This document shows, piece after piece, positions 17,535 through 25,182 of a stretch of DNA of 64,000 bases. The DNA is taken from contig CAUJHV010000074.1 in the NCBI GenBank assembly GCA_963205115.1, forward strand, positions 22,357-86,356, read 5' to 3'. The notes under the pieces are model-generated. The model was given only the letters and a program-made list of their open reading frames with translations, was not told where the DNA came from and did not search any database. How positions within the stretch are numbered: the stretch's first letter is position 1; every line of letters begins with the position of its first letter. The DNA comes from Pseudomonadota bacterium (GTDB lineage Bacteria; Pseudomonadota; Gammaproteobacteria; Burkholderiales; Burkholderiaceae_C). Both the position numbers and the translations under genes were made by a program.

Positions 17535-18581
17535 ATGCGCCTGAACGTGGCTCTGGCGGCGCATCCGGAGCGGCTCCAGGCGCTGCTCAACGCCTATCTG
17601 CACGGGCCGGGGCGCCACCTGTTTTCGCCCGCGCCGGCCGATCAGGCCGACGCGATGATCGCCGACCACGACCACGCCCCGGCACGCGCGGAGATGCTGC
17701 GGTTCCGTTCGGCCACCGCGCGTCCTTGCATCGTGCTGGCGCAGAATGATCCCGGCCTGCCGGGCATGGCCTGGGTGTCCAAACCGGTCAGCTTCGAAGG
17801 CCTGGCGCGTGCCGCTGCGCTGATCGAGGGCCTTCGCACGGCGCCGCCTGCAGGGCCGGCACCACAGGCCATGCCCAGCCCGCCCGCGCCGCCAGCCGCC
17901 TCGCGGCCCGCGCCGACGGCACTGACGAAACCTGCCATCACGGCTGGCGACGGAGCCGGCACGCCGGCGCCTGTCGCAGCCCCTCCGCGCAAAGGCAATG
18001 GCCTGCGTGCGCCGCGCTTTGTCGCCGCTGCCAGTGACAGCGGGCGCAGCAAGGGCGCCTGGATGGCGGTGGGTGTGGTCTTCATCCTGGCGGTCGCCAC
18101 GGCCATGGGCTGGGAGCCCGAGGCCACGATGGGCCGTCGCAGCGAAGAAGCGGCCAGCGGCGCGGGCGCGAACGAGCGCCGTGAGGTTGCCGAGGCGCTG
18201 AAGTGGGCCGTGCAGGCCTCGGTGCGCGATTACCGCATGCGTTCAAAGGGCGACGAACGCTACGAGGCCTATCTGCTCAGCCAGATGCCGCCCGCGCGCG
18301 GCTGGCGGGCCGATGCCGCCGCGCCACCCGACCGGCACGCCTTGCACCCGACCGCGCGCAACCGTGTGGTCGTCATGAGTGTCGGGTCGGCCACGGATCC
18401 GGCCACCTACGTTCGCCTCAATCTGAAGGCGGCCGTGGCCTTGTCGGCACCGGGATCGCCGTCGGTGGCGCCACGCCCGATGGCCCTCGCGCCGACCGCG
18501 CGGCCGGCCGTTTCCGTCAGTTGCGATTTCATGCTCGATGGTCGATGCATGTCGCTTGCCAGGGTGCCGGCGCAGGAGTAA
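17535..18581 (+). CDS. membrane protein with degenerate receiver-like N-terminus, unknown function
   Basis: A 348-residue protein of unknown function. Residues 1-105 resemble a response-regulator receiver fold without the phosphoacceptor: the Lys-Pro element WVSKPVSFEGLARAA at about 80-95 sits where the conserved lysine loop would be, but no clear phosphorylatable aspartate is visible. A Pro/Ala-rich linker (about 107-165) follows, then a basic region and one transmembrane helix (GAWMAVGVVFILAVATAMGW, near 178-197). The C-terminal 145 residues would lie in the periplasm and contain a final SCDFMLDGRCM segment with two cysteines. ATG at 17535 was chosen over an earlier in-frame start because the preceding residues look non-coding. 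Confidence 0.68.
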   Translation: MRLNVALAAHPERLQALLNAYLHGPGRHLFSPAPADQADAMIADHDHAPARAEMLRFRSATARPCIVLAQNDPGLPGMAWVSKPVSFEGLARAAALIEGLRTAPPAGPAPQAMPSPPAPPAASRPAPTALTKPAITAGDGAGTPAPVAAPPRKGNGLRAPRFVAAASDSGRSKGAWMAVGVVFILAVATAMGWEPEATMGRRSEEAASGAGANERREVAEALKWAVQASVRDYRMRSKGDERYEAYLLSQMPPARGWRADAAAPPDRHALHPTARNRVVVMSVGSATDPATYVRLNLKAAVALSAPGSPSVAPRPMALAPTARPAVSVSCDFMLDGRCMSLARVPAQE

Positions 18582-18588
18582 GGTTCGC

Positions 18589-18607
18589 TTGTCTGCGATG
18601 CAGACAA
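18589..18607. repeat. inverted repeat TTGTCTGC-GAT-GCAGACAA downstream of the receiver-like gene
   Basis: Perfect 8-base arms with a 3-base loop, starting 8 bases after the stop codon of the 17535 gene. It is placed like a terminator but is not followed by a T-run, so it could equally be a protein-binding site or a mRNA-stabilising hairpin. The 170-base gap between this gene and the convergent GMC oxidoreductase gene holds no other recognisable element. Confidence 0.45.
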
Positions 18608-18751
18608 CCTTGTGACGGCGCAGTCTCTGCGCGTCAGGGGCCCGGGACATCATCCCTCCTGAGCCTCACGGTGGCATGTCCACCTGCCCCTCCGTGCTGC
18701 AAGGCCGGGGGGGTTTCTATTTGGGGCGGGCGATGCGCGAAGCGGTGCCGA

Positions 18752-20359
18752 TCAGGTGCCCGCGCGGATGAGGTCGGCGGCCTTCTCGCCGATCATGATC
18801 ACCGGCGCATTCGTGTTGCCGCTGACGATGCGCGGCATCACCGACGCATCGACCACGCGCAGCCCCTGCACGCCACGCACGCGCAACTGCGCATCGACCA
18901 CGTCCAGCGGCCCCGGGCCCATGCGGCAGCTGCCCACCGGGTGGTAGACGGTGTCGGCGTACGCCCGCGCAAACTGCTCGATCTCCTCGGCGGTCTGCGC
19001 GGCGGCGACATGCGGCAACTCGCGGCCACCGTGTCCAGCCAGGGCAGCTTGGCCGAGGATGCGGCGCATCACCTGGAAGCCGCGCACGAGGCGGTCCACG
19101 TCTTCACGCTCGGACAGGAAGCCCAGGTCGATCAGCGGCGCGGCCGTGGGGTCGGCGCTGGCCAGGCGCAGGCTGCCGCGGCTGCGCGGCTGCAGCACGC
19201 AGACATGGCAGGAGTAGCCGTGGCCGAAGACGGTGCGCCGTCCGTGGTCGAGCAGCTTGCCGATCACGAAGTGGAACTGGATATCGGGCAGCGGCTCTTC
19301 GGGCCGGCTGCGCACGAAGCCGCCGGCCTCGGCGAAATTCGTCGTCAGCATGCCGGTGCGGTGTGCGCGCCACTCGCGGATGCCTTGCAGCGCGTGCCAG
19401 GCACCCACCAGGCTGACGCCGAAGAGATCCTTGAGCTGCGGCGCGTCGACGACGTCCACCAGATCGATGTGGTCGTGCAGGTGCAGGCCCACGCCCGGCA
19501 CGTCGGCAAGCACCGGGATGCCCAGCGACTTCAGATGCGCGCCCGGGCCGATGCCCGAGAGCATCAGCAGCTGCGGCGACTGCAGCGCGCCGGCGCTCAG
19601 CAGCACCTCGCGCCGCGCCGCGAAGGTCTGCAACGGGCCTTGCCCGACGCGGGCCTCCACACCTACGGCGCGCGTGCCGTCGAACAGCACACGCGTGGCG
19701 CGCGCGCCGGTGATCACGCGCAGATTCGGCCGGTTGCGGTTCGGCGTGATGTAGGCCTTGGCCGCGCTGAAGCGCTCGCCGCCGCGGTGTGTCACCTGGT
19801 ACAGGCCCACGCCTTCGAAATCGGCGCCGTTGAAATCGGGGTTCACCGGGAAGCCGGCCTGGCGTCCGGCTTCGACGAAGGCGCGTGCGTGCCGGTTGGG
19901 CGTGGGCAGGTCCTTGACGTTCAGCGGACCGCCCGTGGCGTGGAAGGCATCGGCGCCGCGCTCGTTGTTTTCGGCGCGCTTGAAATACGGCAGCACCTCG
20001 TCCCAGGACCAGCCCGGGTTGCCTTCGGCGGCCCAGTGGTCGTAGTCGCTGCGGTGGCCGCGGATGTAGATCATCGCGTTGACCGAGCTCGAGCCGCCCA
20101 TCACGCGTCCGCGCGGCTGGTAGCCACGGCGCCCGCCCAGGCCGGGCTGCGGAACGGTCTCGAAGCCCCAGTTCAGCGGCCGCGCCAGCGGGTTCAGGGG
20201 GTTGGTCAGCACGGCCAGCGCACCGGGGCACTGGACCATCGGGCTGTCGTCCGGGCCACCGGCTTCGAGCAGGCAGACCTGCACGTTCGGGTCCTCGCTC
20301 AGCCGGGCCGCCAGCACGCAGCCGGCGGAGCCGCCGCCGACGATCACGTAATCGAACAT
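18752..20359 (-). CDS. GMC-family FAD-dependent alcohol/choline dehydrogenase
   Basis: A 535-residue GMC oxidoreductase of the AlkJ/BetA type. The N-terminal FAD-binding motif is VIVGGGSAGCVLAARLSED; the GMC signature 1 region GRVMGGSSSVNAMIYIRG and signature 2 region GALQSPQLLMLSGIG are both intact; the catalytic His is in YHPVGSCRMG and the second active-site residue is the Asn of SGNTNAP. It oxidises a primary alcohol or choline-like substrate, passing electrons to a membrane acceptor or oxygen. No aldehyde dehydrogenase or transport gene is adjacent, so the substrate is unknown. It is followed upstream by a gap of 88 bases to the LLM flavoprotein gene, also on this strand. Confidence 0.92.
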   Translation of the reverse strand: MFDYVIVGGGSAGCVLAARLSEDPNVQVCLLEAGGPDDSPMVQCPGALAVLTNPLNPLARPLNWGFETVPQPGLGGRRGYQPRGRVMGGSSSVNAMIYIRGHRSDYDHWAAEGNPGWSWDEVLPYFKRAENNERGADAFHATGGPLNVKDLPTPNRHARAFVEAGRQAGFPVNPDFNGADFEGVGLYQVTHRGGERFSAAKAYITPNRNRPNLRVITGARATRVLFDGTRAVGVEARVGQGPLQTFAARREVLLSAGALQSPQLLMLSGIGPGAHLKSLGIPVLADVPGVGLHLHDHIDLVDVVDAPQLKDLFGVSLVGAWHALQGIREWRAHRTGMLTTNFAEAGGFVRSRPEEPLPDIQFHFVIGKLLDHGRRTVFGHGYSCHVCVLQPRSRGSLRLASADPTAAPLIDLGFLSEREDVDRLVRGFQVMRRILGQAALAGHGGRELPHVAAAQTAEEIEQFARAYADTVYHPVGSCRMGPGPLDVVDAQLRVRGVQGLRVVDASVMPRIVSGNTNAPVIMIGEKAADLIRAGT

Positions 20360-20447
20360 GTCTGCCTCCTGTGGACCGATGCCACGGCCCTCGTGCAGAT
20401 GCTAGTCACCGCGGTCTGGGGAGCGCACCTCAGAATGTCCCGCAGCG

Positions 20448-21467
20448 CTAGCGGCTCGCGCTGCCGTCCAGGCTGAATCCCTCGGCCAGCAGGCGGTACG
20501 AATGGCGCCGCACCTGTGGCTCGGTGGCCCAGGTATTGACCACCAGTTCGTCCAGCTGCAGTTCGTCGGCCAGCGCCTGCAGCCGCGGGATGACCGTCGC
20601 CGGCGATCCCACGAAGCCCTTGCGGCGCATCGGCTCGAGCGTGGCGGTTTCTTCGGCGGTGAAGCCGACGCGTGCGATCTCGTCCGGGTGGCGCAGCGCA
20701 CCCAGGCGCCCGCGTGCGCGGTCCAGGCGCCAGCGGTCGCGGCTGAGCGCGGCGTGTCGCGCCTGCTCGTCGGTGTCGGCCAGCAAGGCCCACACGCAGA
20801 TCGTCGCCTGCGCCCGCGGATGGCGTTCGCTCGGGCGGAAGAGGCTGCGGTAGAGCTGCATCGCCTGCTCGACGCCTTGCCCGTCCATGAAGAAGTAGGC
20901 GAAGGCATAGGGCAGGCCCAGGTGCGCCGCCAACTGGGCCCCGTAGTCCGAGCTGCCGAGCATCCACACCTGCGGGACATCCGCGGCCGGGCTGCCCGGC
21001 GTGGGCCGCGGGTGCGCGATCACGCCCTGGTGCGGCGCGCCCTGCAGCCACTGCATGAGGTCGACGACCTGCTGCGGAAAGTCTTCGGCCATGCCGGAGG
21101 CGGCCGGGTTCAGGGCCATGGCCGTGCGGCGGTCGCCGCCGGGTGCGCGGCCCACGCCCAGGTCGATGCGACCGGGCGCCAGCGCATCGATCACGCGGAA
21201 GACCTCGGCCACTTTGAAGGCCGAGTAGTGCGGCAGCATGACGCCCGCGCTGCCCAGGCGGATGCGCGTGGTGCGTGCGGCGATGGCCGCCAGCAGCACC
21301 TCCGGCGCACTGCCGACGATGGTCGGCAGGCCGTGGTGCTCGCTCACCCAGAAGCGGCCGTAGCCCAGCGCCTCGCAATGCGTGGCCAGGTCCAGCGTAT
21401 CGCGCAGGGCATCGCCCTCGCCGCGGCCTTCGACCCAGATGGATTGGTCCAGCACGGAGAGCTTCAT
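20448..21467 (-). CDS. LLM class flavin-dependent oxidoreductase (luciferase-like)
   Basis: A 339-residue protein of the bacterial luciferase-like monooxygenase superfamily, MsnO8/YhbW subgroup. The N-terminal SVLDQSIWVEG, the FWVSEHHGLPTIVGSAPEVL segment and the IRLGSAGVMLPHYSAFKVAEVF segment are characteristic of this subgroup, and LAPGRIDLGVGRAPGGD follows. It likely uses FMNH2 or F420-type reduced flavin supplied by another protein. Start ATG at 21467. The gene lies 25 bases upstream of nothing on its own strand except dsbB, whose end is at 21493, so the dsbB-LLM pair is closely spaced and might be co-transcribed. Confidence 0.9.
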   Translation of the reverse strand: MKLSVLDQSIWVEGRGEGDALRDTLDLATHCEALGYGRFWVSEHHGLPTIVGSAPEVLLAAIAARTTRIRLGSAGVMLPHYSAFKVAEVFRVIDALAPGRIDLGVGRAPGGDRRTAMALNPAASGMAEDFPQQVVDLMQWLQGAPHQGVIAHPRPTPGSPAADVPQVWMLGSSDYGAQLAAHLGLPYAFAYFFMDGQGVEQAMQLYRSLFRPSERHPRAQATICVWALLADTDEQARHAALSRDRWRLDRARGRLGALRHPDEIARVGFTAEETATLEPMRRKGFVGSPATVIPRLQALADELQLDELVVNTWATEPQVRRHSYRLLAEGFSLDGSASR

Positions 21468-21492
21468 GGCGCGAGGGGTCCTCGGTGGGCGC

Positions 21493-21990
21493 TCAACGCG
21501 CGTGTCGCAGGCTGCCGAGCAGGGCCATCACGGCCAGCGCACCCAGCACCATGAACAGTGCCAGGCTCCAGAACTCGTAGGGCACACCGAGCATCTTGAC
21601 GGCCGCATCGGCGCACGAGGCACGCGGCGCGAAGATCTCGGGCAGCAGCCCGTCCAGCGTGGTGGCCGCCACGATCTTGTCGGCCAGCGTCAGATTGCAG
21701 GAGGTGGAGCTGGCCGCCACGAAGTGCTGCCACAGCGCGGCCGCCACACCGCAGGCGGCCAGCATATCGGCCAGCAGGGCGGACACCAACGAGCCCACAC
21801 GCGAACGCCAAGCCAGGCCCAGCAGCGCCGCCAGGCCGATCAGCACGAAGATCATGCGCTGCAGGATGCACCACGGGCAGGGTTGCATGTCGAAGACATG
21901 CTGCGTCACCAGCCCCGCACCGACGGCCGCGAAGCTGGCCAGCGCGATCAGCGCGAACAGGATCGCGGGCTTGTCGAACAGGCGGTTCAC
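21493..21990 (-). CDS. dsbB: disulfide bond formation protein B
   Basis: A 165-residue four-helix inner-membrane protein that reoxidises DsbA and passes electrons to quinone. Both redox pairs are present: Cys38-Cys41 in QPCPWCILQR and Cys98/Cys126 in the second periplasmic loop (SSTSCNL and APRASCADA). The start is GTG at 21990, which overlaps the stop of the ridA gene by 4 bases (GTGA), indicating translational coupling. Confidence 0.96.
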   Translation of the reverse strand: MNRLFDKPAILFALIALASFAAVGAGLVTQHVFDMQPCPWCILQRMIFVLIGLAALLGLAWRSRVGSLVSALLADMLAACGVAAALWQHFVAASSTSCNLTLADKIVAATTLDGLLPEIFAPRASCADAAVKMLGVPYEFWSLALFMVLGALAVMALLGSLRHAR

Positions 21991-22451
21991 ACGACCTCGG
22001 CGATCAGTTCGATCTCGACGCAGCTGCCAAAAGGCAGCTGGGCCACACCGAAGGCGCTGCGTGCATGCGCGCCGACCTCGGGCCCGAAAACCTGGCTGAG
22101 CAGTTCGGAGGCGCCGTTGGTCACGATGTGCTGCTCGGTGAACTGCGGCGTGCTGTTGACGAGGCTCAGCACCTTCACCAGGCGCTTCACGCGCTGCAGG
22201 TCGCCGCCCACGGCGGCTTGCAGCGTACCCATCAGGTCGATCGCCACGGCGCGTGCCGCGCCCTGGCCTTCGGCGGTGGTCATGGTCAGGCCCAGCTGGC
22301 CGACCCAGGGCTTGCCGTCCTTCTTCGCGATGTGGCCGGAGATGAAGACCAGCGAGCCGCTGCGCACGAAGGGCACGTAGGCGGCCGCCGGAATGGCGAT
22401 GGGGGGCAGGGCGATGCCCAGTGCGGTAAGGCGTTCGGACACGGTGCTCAT
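21987..22451 (-). CDS. RidA family protein (YjgH-like)
   Basis: A 154-residue member of the RidA/YjgF/UK114 family, which deaminates reactive enamine/imine intermediates. It starts MSTVSERLTALGIALPP and contains VFISGHIAKKDGKP and the CVEIELIAEV C-terminus; this is the longer YjgH-like subgroup. The universal RidA arginine is not evident in the C-terminal region (PFGSCVEIEL where PxxxxVEIE is expected), so catalytic imine deaminase activity is uncertain. ATG at 22451 is chosen from homology. The gene is divergent from comEC (180 bases) and overlaps dsbB by 4 bases. Confidence 0.88.
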   Translation of the reverse strand: MSTVSERLTALGIALPPIAIPAAAYVPFVRSGSLVFISGHIAKKDGKPWVGQLGLTMTTAEGQGAARAVAIDLMGTLQAAVGGDLQRVKRLVKVLSLVNSTPQFTEQHIVTNGASELLSQVFGPEVGAHARSAFGVAQLPFGSCVEIELIAEVV

Positions 22452-22631
22452 GAGGTCACTCCTGGCGGGCGGCTGCTGGCGCAGCGGGTGAGGCGGCTGG
22501 CGGGCCGCGTTCGGCTGGCACGACCGGGGTCTCCTGCGAGGACCCATCGGAGGGAACCCGTTCGCGGGCGCCCGCTGGGGCCACGCGTGCCGAGGATCCC
22601 CCGCCATCGAGGGCGATCCTACACTGAGCCG

Positions 22632-25097
22632 ATGGGCAGGCAGGGGCGTGGGGGCACGTGGTTGGCCAGCGGCTGCGCCGGGTGGTTGACCGGGACTGCC
22701 GTGCAACTGCAGCGTGCAGAGGTGGCCGGCCCGCTGTGGGCCGGCGCGGTGCTGTTGGCGGGTCTGGCCTGCGGTCTGCTGGCGCGCCGGCTGGGTGTGC
22801 GGCCGGGTGGCCTGGGCCGCGTGGCCGTGCTCGTGGCGATGGCCTGTGCGGCCGTGGCCTGGTCGGTGGTCGACTGGTGCGCGGCGCAGCGCCTGGACGA
22901 GCGGCTGGACCCCGCGCTCGAAGGCGTGGACCTGGTCCTGACCGGCGTGGTGGCGGCGATGCCGCGCCTGAGCCCCATCGGCCAGGGCTTCGAATTCGAG
23001 GTGGAGCGCGCCCGGCGCGGCGAGCAGCCGGTGACGGTGCCGCCACGGCTGTCGCTGGGTTGGTTCCACGGCGAGGGCGAAGGTGCGCTGGCCGATGCGC
23101 CGCGTCGCGTGGTGGCCGGCGAACGCTGGCAATTGCCGGTGCGGCTGAAGCAGGCGCACGGCGTGCGCAACCCGCATGGCTTCGATCTCGAACTGTGGCT
23201 CTTCGAGCGCGGTCTGCAAGCCACCGGGCAGGTGCGCGATGGCGCGCGGCGGCTGTCGGGCACCTGGCAACACCCGTTCGAGCAGGCGCGCCAGGCGGTG
23301 CGCGACGCGATCCGCCTGCGCGTGGCCGATCCGACGGCCGCTGGCGTGCTGGCCGCGTTGGCGGTGGGCGACCAGGCGGCCATCGAGCGCGACGACTGGG
23401 ACATCTTTCGCATCACCGGCGTGGCGCACCTGATGAGCATCAGCGGTTTGCACGTCACCGGCTTTGCATGGCTGGCGGCGGGCGCGGTCAGCCTGCTGTG
23501 GCGGCGCTCGCCGCGGCTGATGGCCCGCATGCCCACACCGGATGCGGCACGCTGGGGCGGGCTGCTGCTGGCCGCGGCCTATGCGCTGCTGGCCGGCTGG
23601 GGCGTGCCGGCGCAACGCACCGTGGGCATGCTGGCCGTGGTGACTCTGGTGCGTGCGCTGGGATGGCGCTGGCCTGCGGCGGCGGTGTGGGCGGTGGCGG
23701 GCACGGCCGTGATCGCGGCGGATCCCTGGGCTCTGCTGCAGCCGGGCTTCTGGTTGTCGTTCATCGCGGTGGGGCTGCTGATGGCGGCAGATGTGCCCGG
23801 CGCACACACGCAGACCGAGGCGGCGGTACCCGGGCCGTCCGCAGCGGCGCGGCGCGGGCGCGCGTTCTTGCGCTGGCTGCGCGAGGTCCTGCGCGCCCAG
23901 GCCGTGGCCACGGTGGGCCTCGCGCCGCTGTCGCTGCTGTTCTTCCAGCAGGTCTCCGTGGTGGGGGCGCTGGCGAATCTGCTGGCCATTCCCTGGGTGA
24001 CGGGTGTGGTCATGCCGCTGTCGCTGGCGGGCATGCTGTGCCCGCCGCTGTGGCAGTTGGGCGCCTGGGCGGTGCAGGGGCTGATGGCGGTGCTGGAGGT
24101 GCTGGCGACGTTGCCCGGCGCCGTGCACACGGCGGCAGCGGTGCCGCTGTGGGCGGGGGTGGCGGGTCTGATCGGTGGCGCGCTGCTGGTGATGCCGCTG
24201 CCGCTGCGCCTGCGGCTGCTGGGGCCGCCATTGATGCTGCCGCTGCTGTGGCCGCCCGCGCATCCGCCGGCGCCAGGCCAGGTGGAAGTCGTGGCCGTGG
24301 ACGTGGGGCAGGGCACGGCCGTGCTCGTGCGCACGCACGCGCACCTGCTGGTCTACGACGCCGGCCCGCGCTACTCGCTGGAGTCCGATGCGGGTGGGCG
24401 TGTGCTGCTGCCGCTGCTGCGTGCCCGGGGCGAGCCGCGCATCGACCGCCTGGTGCTGAGCCACCGCGACACCGACCACACGGGCGGCACGGCCAGCCTG
24501 CTGCGCGGTGTGGCGATCGACGGCACGCTGAGTTCGCTGGAGCCCGGCCACGCGCTGCAGGAGCGCCTGCCGCAGCACCAGCGCTGCGAAGCGGGCCAGC
24601 GCTGGCAGTGGGACGGCGTGGATTTCGAGGTCTTGCACCCGCGTGCCGAGGACTACGCGCGCGGGCTGCCGTCCAACGGCCTGAGCTGCGTGCTGCGCGT
24701 GAGCGACGTCCAGGGCCCGCTGATCCTGCTGACCGGCGACATCGAAGCCGCGCAGGAAGCCGAACTCGTCGCGCGCAGCCCGCCCGGTGCCCTGCAGGCG
24801 CCGTGGCTGCTGCTGCCGCACCACGGCAGCCGGACCTCGTCCACTGAATCCTTCCTTCAGGCCGTGCAGCCGCAGCTGGCGATTGCGCAGGCGGCCTACC
24901 GCAGCCGTTTTGGCCATCCGGCGCCGGACGTGCGTGCCCGCCTGGCCCGGCTGGGCATTGCGCTGGTGCGCAGCGACCACTGCGGCGCCTGGCGCGGCCT
25001 CGATCGCGCGCAAGCCGGTAGCTGTGAAAGGCTGCGCGAGCGTCGCTACTGGCATCATCCCGGCATACCGGCCGCCGATGAGCGACGGCCACCGTAG
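22632..25097 (+). CDS. comEC: DNA internalisation competence protein ComEC/Rec2
   Basis: An 821-residue inner-membrane channel for uptake of single-stranded DNA in natural transformation. The N-terminal DUF4131 region with several membrane helices is followed by the Competence domain (HLMSISGLHVTGFAWLAAG near residue 270) and a C-terminal metallo-beta-lactamase-like domain with SHRDTDHTGG near 615, LLTGDIE near 700 and LLPHHGSRTS near 725, the likely nuclease that degrades the second strand. All domains are complete. ATG at 22632 fits. This gene, together with the two pilin genes near 58001-58926, is compatible with a DNA-uptake ability, though the other competence genes are outside the window. 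Confidence 0.94.
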   Translation: MGRQGRGGTWLASGCAGWLTGTAVQLQRAEVAGPLWAGAVLLAGLACGLLARRLGVRPGGLGRVAVLVAMACAAVAWSVVDWCAAQRLDERLDPALEGVDLVLTGVVAAMPRLSPIGQGFEFEVERARRGEQPVTVPPRLSLGWFHGEGEGALADAPRRVVAGERWQLPVRLKQAHGVRNPHGFDLELWLFERGLQATGQVRDGARRLSGTWQHPFEQARQAVRDAIRLRVADPTAAGVLAALAVGDQAAIERDDWDIFRITGVAHLMSISGLHVTGFAWLAAGAVSLLWRRSPRLMARMPTPDAARWGGLLLAAAYALLAGWGVPAQRTVGMLAVVTLVRALGWRWPAAAVWAVAGTAVIAADPWALLQPGFWLSFIAVGLLMAADVPGAHTQTEAAVPGPSAAARRGRAFLRWLREVLRAQAVATVGLAPLSLLFFQQVSVVGALANLLAIPWVTGVVMPLSLAGMLCPPLWQLGAWAVQGLMAVLEVLATLPGAVHTAAAVPLWAGVAGLIGGALLVMPLPLRLRLLGPPLMLPLLWPPAHPPAPGQVEVVAVDVGQGTAVLVRTHAHLLVYDAGPRYSLESDAGGRVLLPLLRARGEPRIDRLVLSHRDTDHTGGTASLLRGVAIDGTLSSLEPGHALQERLPQHQRCEAGQRWQWDGVDFEVLHPRAEDYARGLPSNGLSCVLRVSDVQGPLILLTGDIEAAQEAELVARSPPGALQAPWLLLPHHGSRTSSTESFLQAVQPQLAIAQAAYRSRFGHPAPDVRARLARLGIALVRSDHCGAWRGLDRAQAGSCERLRERRYWHHPGIPAADERRPP

Positions 25098-25170
25098 GCC
25101 CCGCCGCGACCCGGTGGCCCGGAGCTTGCATGCAGTCATTCGAATTGCCCCAGGCAAGCTGAAACGATCC

Positions 25171-25176
25171 AGGAGG
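25171..25176 (+). promoter_or_regulatory. Shine-Dalgarno AGGAGG that sets a TTG start
   Basis: AGGAGG ends 6 bases before TTG at 25183, a near-ideal spacing. It fixes the otherwise ambiguous start of the large transglutaminase/DUF2126 gene, as no ATG lies near the beginning of the conserved region. Confidence 0.85.
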
Positions 25177-25182
25177 TCCCCG

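Noticed and set aside
18600..18760. Possible riboswitch in the intergenic stretch between the receiver-like gene and the GMC oxidoreductase gene
   Set aside because: I looked for c-di-GMP, glycine and TPP-type cores and found none; the GMC gene ends rather than begins here, so there is no downstream gene to regulate.
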